From assembly GCA_023431215.1 (NCBI GenBank), contig JAEYXR010000133.1, positions 1 to 9,736 of the forward strand: 9,736 nt of DNA. The letters run 5' to 3'. Source of the DNA: Bacillota bacterium (GTDB lineage: Bacteria; Bacillota; Clostridia; Oscillospirales; Ruminococcaceae). The translations under genes and the position numbers were made by a program. Of this stretch, positions 6,929 to 9,736 are shown in pieces. The notes beneath the pieces were generated by a model. The model did no database searches. It had not been told where the DNA came from and saw only the letters and a program-made list of their open reading frames with translations. Within the stretch, counting starts at the first letter, position 1. Each line of letters begins with the position of its first letter.

Positions 6929-8524
6929 TTGGAAAAAAAGGAAAACCTTTGCATGGGGTGCATGGCGCCGTTGGAGAATATTCATGAACCTTGTCCAAAT
7001 TGCCTTTATCGTCCCGGAACGCCCAATCCTACCGGGACACTGCCTATAGGTACCATGCTGGGCGAACATTATCTGGTGGGGCGTGTTCTTTGGCAAACAA
7101 GCCTGACTACCGCCTATATGGGGCTTGATACTACCAAAGGCAGGCGGGTTTGGCTGGAAGAATTTTTGCCTCAGAGCCTTACGCACCGAAAATCCGAAGA
7201 AGCTTCTATTTTGGTAGAAGAAAAAGATATGGCACGTTTTAAGACGCTGCTTTCTGATATAGCCGACCGATGGAAACGGCTTGCAAAAATTGAGAATCGT
7301 TGCTTACCTCGTATACGAGACTTAATTACTGAAAACGGCACTATTTACAGTGTGACAAGTGCCATCAGCAATACCGTAACTTTAGAACAGTATTTTATGG
7401 GGAAAAAGCCTCTGACCTGGCCCTCAGCGAAGGCTTTGCTCATGCCGTTATTTTCTCTGGTTTCCAACCTGCACAATAAGGGGCTGGTTCATGGCGGCAT
7501 ATCCCCAAAGACTGTTTTGGTAGACAATAAAGGAAGAGCCTACCTTGTAGGATTTGCATTGCCTGAGCTGCGAACCGATGGAAGTGGCATACAACCCCAG
7601 CTTTTTCCCGGCTACAGTGCACCCGAGCAATATTCTAAAAGCCAGTGGCAGGGAGAATGGACCGATATTTATGCGTTGGGAGCACTTCTGTATCGGGCAT
7701 TTTCCGGCAATGACCCTATGGAAGCACCGCACAGAGAAAAAGAAAAAAGTGATTCAAGCCTTGGAAATTCTTTTCGAAAAGATATTCCTATGTCTGTATC
7801 TGTGGCGGTAGAAAGAGCCATGGAGCTGAGCAAAAAAGCTCGCTTTGCCTCGGTAGATGCTTTTACAGCAGCGCTTTTGGAAGAAGCTGGTTCCAATACC
7901 GCAGTTTTTCATGCAGAACAAACCAAAGCTCCTACCACCAAGCATAAAAGCTTTTGGAAGGAGCCTAAAAATGTACTGGCGGGGGCACTTGCAGCCAGTA
8001 TAGTGTTAAACCTGTTTTTAATTGCAGCATTGGGCACGGCATCTACCAATCACCCTGTTCCGGTGGAAGAAACAAGTGCAGAGGAACAAGCCCCGATTAT
8101 GCTTTTTGACTTCACAGGTATGATAATTTCTGAGGCACAGGCTCGGCAAGTAGCATCTTTACCCGACATAATACTACGCCAAGAAATGCAGTATAGCGAG
8201 ACAATCCCCAAGGATGTTGTCATCAGCCAATCAATAGATGCGGGGTTGCCGTTGCCGGATGATATGGTAGTGACACTTATTGTCAGCAAGGGTACGGCTT
8301 ATGTGGATGTGCCTTATTTGGTTGGTGCATCAGAGCTGTATGCAAGGAAGGTGTTGTCAGAAGCAGGGTTTTCTTTTGAAGTTCAGTATAATACAGACCC
8401 CGAAACACCTGGAATTGTTGGGACGGTGATTGACTCCAGCAAGGGAATGGGAGAGCGGATTTCAAAGGAGTATTTAAGCGAAGAAAAGATTACAATAACT
8501 GTAAAGAAAGAACCTGAAGATTAA
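6929..8524 (+). CDS. Zinc-ribbon pseudokinase with transmembrane and PASTA domains
   Basis: This 531-residue protein starts at TTG. Residues 8-25 form a four-cysteine zinc ribbon (C8, C11, C22, C25). Residues about 48-320 follow a Ser/Thr kinase fold, recognisable by YLVGRVL, EEFLPQSLTHR, the YSAPEQY segment (229-235) and DIYALGALLYRAFSG (246-260). Catalysis looks lost: the VAIK lysine is E77, the glycine loop is LWQTSLTTAY, HRD is HGG (188-190), the Mg-binding Asn is T195, and DFG is GFA (208-210). One hydrophobic segment (about 349-369) spans the membrane, followed by two PASTA-like domains (about 388-455 and 457-528) expected outside the cell, where PASTA domains bind muropeptides or lipid II in active kinases. 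It resembles clostridial zinc-ribbon kinases whose active members read VAIKEYFP. It probably acts as a signalling scaffold or sensor. It sits in the T-box operon. Confidence 0.85.
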   Translation: MEKKENLCMGCMAPLENIHEPCPNCLYRPGTPNPTGTLPIGTMLGEHYLVGRVLWQTSLTTAYMGLDTTKGRRVWLEEFLPQSLTHRKSEEASILVEEKDMARFKTLLSDIADRWKRLAKIENRCLPRIRDLITENGTIYSVTSAISNTVTLEQYFMGKKPLTWPSAKALLMPLFSLVSNLHNKGLVHGGISPKTVLVDNKGRAYLVGFALPELRTDGSGIQPQLFPGYSAPEQYSKSQWQGEWTDIYALGALLYRAFSGNDPMEAPHREKEKSDSSLGNSFRKDIPMSVSVAVERAMELSKKARFASVDAFTAALLEEAGSNTAVFHAEQTKAPTTKHKSFWKEPKNVLAGALAASIVLNLFLIAALGTASTNHPVPVEETSAEEQAPIMLFDFTGMIISEAQARQVASLPDIILRQEMQYSETIPKDVVISQSIDAGLPLPDDMVVTLIVSKGTAYVDVPYLVGASELYARKVLSEAGFSFEVQYNTDPETPGIVGTVIDSSKGMGERISKEYLSEEKITITVKKEPED

Positions 8525-8590
8525 TTGGGGCATAAGTTAGAGCTGCTCCATTAGGACATGAAACTTTAGACAGAAATGTGGGTGTTTAAT

Positions 8591-9406
8591 ATGAAATTGG
8601 CCTTTTCTACTTTAGGCTGTCCAGACTGGAGCTGGGATGAAATTTTTGCAACTGCAAAAGATATGAGAATTGACGGGATAGAAATTCGTGGGGTAGGAAA
8701 AGAGATGTATGCTCCCCACTGCAAGATATTCAATAGAGAAAATGCACCCGCAACCATGGAACGAATGGCTGCATCCGGTATGGAATTTTCAGCTTTAACC
8801 TCCGGTGTTACCCTTGGAATGCCGGATAGTCGTGAAAAGCATGAGCAGGAAGTTATCGATTATATTGAGCTTGCTGCACGACTTCATATTCCTTATATTC
8901 GTGTTATGATATCGCCAAGGCCGGAGCCGGAAGAGATTAACTGGGAGCAGGCAAAGGCACTTTATGTTGCATGGAGCAAACTTGCCGGAGAAAAGGGCGT
9001 CTGCCTGTTGGTGGAGACCAACGGTGTTTTGGCGGATTCCTCTAAAATGTCTGAGTTTATGGAGGGTGTGGACCCTAATTCTACCGGCGTATTGTGGGAT
9101 GTCCATCATCCATACCGGTTTTTTGAAGAAAGCCCCTATGATACTTATGAAAAAATAGGTAAATACGTAAAGTATGTTCATGTTAAGGATTCTGTCATGC
9201 AAAATGAAAAAGTAGCCTACCGCATGATGGGTTACGGAGATGTTCCCATATTCGATTCCCTTAAGGTACTCAAAGAGGGTGGGTATGATGGATTTATTAC
9301 CCTGGAGTGGGTAAAGCGTTGGAATCAGGAGCTGCAGGAGCCTGGTATTGTGTTTTATCATTATGCCAATTATATGGAATATCTTGTGCAGCAGCTTGAA
9401 TCCTAA
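8591..9406 (+). CDS. Sugar phosphate isomerase/epimerase-like TIM barrel protein
   Basis: The protein belongs to the xylose-isomerase-like TIM barrel superfamily, which includes inosose dehydratase/isomerase, tagatose 3-epimerase and hydroxypyruvate isomerase. These enzymes use a divalent metal for keto-enol chemistry on sugars. From the ATG at 8591 it has 271 residues, a normal length. Candidate metal ligands lie at the expected strand ends: E142 in VETNG, D170 in WDVHHP, H197 in VHVKD and E239 in TLEW; GYGD (214-217) is another family block. I chose 8591 because family members usually begin M(K)LAFSTLGCPDW and GGTG lies 6 bases upstream. The in-frame ATG at 8576 adds five residues and has no ribosome site. 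Only 66 bases separate it from the pseudokinase, with no terminator, so it is probably the last gene of the T-box operon. Substrate unknown. Confidence 0.85.
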   Translation: MKLAFSTLGCPDWSWDEIFATAKDMRIDGIEIRGVGKEMYAPHCKIFNRENAPATMERMAASGMEFSALTSGVTLGMPDSREKHEQEVIDYIELAARLHIPYIRVMISPRPEPEEINWEQAKALYVAWSKLAGEKGVCLLVETNGVLADSSKMSEFMEGVDPNSTGVLWDVHHPYRFFEESPYDTYEKIGKYVKYVHVKDSVMQNEKVAYRMMGYGDVPIFDSLKVLKEGGYDGFITLEWVKRWNQELQEPGIVFYHYANYMEYLVQQLES

Positions 9407-9425
9407 TAAACAGCAAAGTAAATAT

Positions 9426-9467
9426 CCACTTGCTTAGCCGGTGGCTTTTCTTATACGGGTGTAACCC
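9426..9467 (-). repeat. Probable end structures of the IS200/IS605 element
   Basis: Two compact hairpins lie 20-60 bases after the isomerase stop. The first has CCAC (9426-9429) with GTGG (9441-9444) around GCTTAGC. The second has CGGGT/ACCCG with a GTA loop (9456-9468 approximately). Imperfect subterminal hairpins are typical of IS200/IS605 ends, and these sit downstream of the tnpA stop where such an end belongs. On the + strand the first hairpin is followed by CTTTTCTT, so it may also terminate the upstream operon. The exact boundary cannot be set. Confidence 0.5.
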
Positions 9468-9480
9468 GCCTTTACTGGCT

Positions 9481-9520
9481 GCCATTGCAATGGCCTATTA
9501 CGGTCTGACTTTTGCAAAAG
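9481..9520. repeat. Two short perfect palindromes next to the tnpA stop
   Basis: GCCATTGCAATGGC (9481-9494) and CTTTTGCAAAAG (9509-9520) are each their own reverse complement. Both fall between the tnpA stop codon and the presumed element end, so they are probably part of the element. Confidence 0.5.
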
Positions 9521-9521
9521 A

Positions 9522-9736
9522 TTACTGCTTGCTACCCTTGAAAGGGTCTTCGTATTCTCTAAATGTCAGCTGGTCCTGTAGCCTGTCTTCATCTAATTTG
9601 TTCTGTATTTACTCTGCTATTTTCTTACTGTTCTTTCCTGCTGTATCCACATAGTACCCTCTGCACCAAAAGCTTCTATTCCCATGTTTGTATTTTAAAT
9701 TTGCATGTCTATCGTGTATAATTAAACTGCTTTTTT
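9522..9736 (-). pseudogene. tnpA: IS200/IS605-family transposase tnpA, 3' part, broken by a stop codon
   Basis: Read on the - strand from the right edge, one frame gives the familiar TnpA C-terminal half: IIHDRHANLKYKHGNR, then SFWCRGYYVDTAGKN, then EDRLQDQLTFREYEDPFKG, ending at a TAA (9522-9524). TnpA is the HUH/Y1 single-strand transposase that cuts and joins DNA through one tyrosine. The frame is interrupted by TAA at 9609-9611, exactly where the catalytic tyrosine of the YIxxQ helix is expected, and the partner Gln four residues on is Lys. The copy should therefore be inactive. The HUH motif and start lie beyond the window edge, so other damage cannot be assessed. No tnpB is visible. Confidence 0.82.

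Noticed and set aside
8525..8552. Possible terminator between the pseudokinase and the isomerase (GGGGCA with TGCTCC)
   Set aside because: The stem is only 6-7 bp with a G-U pair and an 11-base loop, and no T-tract follows.
8795..9361. 188-codon open frame on the - strand
   Set aside because: It is entirely antisense to the well-supported isomerase gene and has no ribosome site or motif.
9430..9654. 74-codon + strand open frame at the right edge
   Set aside because: It is antisense to the recognisable tnpA remnant and crosses the element-end hairpins; it has no family resemblance.

Overview
The window looks like a chromosomal segment of an anaerobic, Gram-positive, Clostridia-type Firmicute. 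An Oscillospiraceae/Ruminococcaceae-like gut bacterium is my best guess. The reasons are AT-biased intergenic DNA, strong Shine-Dalgarno sites, Rho-independent terminators with T-tracts, a canonical T-box riboswitch, a PASTA-domain membrane protein of the Firmicute kinase type, and an IS200/IS605 transposase remnant resembling clostridial copies. No rRNA, tRNA or CRISPR array is present. All intact genes lie on the + strand.

Left half (1-4680): the 3' part of ftsZ ends in a perfect GC-rich terminator. Next come yebC with its own extended -10 promoter and terminator, a type I cytoplasmic L-asparaginase (ansA) with a strong terminator, about 350 bases of AT-rich DNA holding one imperfect hairpin, and a PfkB-family sugar-phosphate kinase of the FruK/LacC type. 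Each looks like a separate transcription unit.

Right half (4761-9406): a consensus promoter drives a complete T-box leader: Stem I with K-turn and AGTA/AGAGAG motifs, Stem IIA/B pseudoknot, Stem III, and mutually exclusive antiterminator and terminator. The specifier reads CTC (Leu). Downstream is not a synthetase or leucine-biosynthesis gene but a fatty-acyl-CoA synthetase (ANL superfamily). No terminator separates it from two further genes: a zinc-ribbon/pseudokinase/TM/PASTA protein that has lost its key kinase catalytic residues, and a sugar-phosphate isomerase/epimerase-like TIM barrel. The simplest reading is one operon that is read through when uncharged tRNA-Leu accumulates. A plausible but unproven logic is that the ligase activates a branched-chain acid such as isovalerate for leucine synthesis by reductive carboxylation.

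Right edge (9407-9736): the operon runs directly into the 3' end of an IS200/IS605-family element on the - strand. Its tnpA is broken by a stop codon at the position of the catalytic tyrosine. Hairpins at the element's end sit just after the operon and could serve as its terminator.

The most interesting points are the leucine-type T-box on an acyl-CoA synthetase operon, and the degenerate zinc-ribbon pseudokinase with PASTA domains inside that operon.
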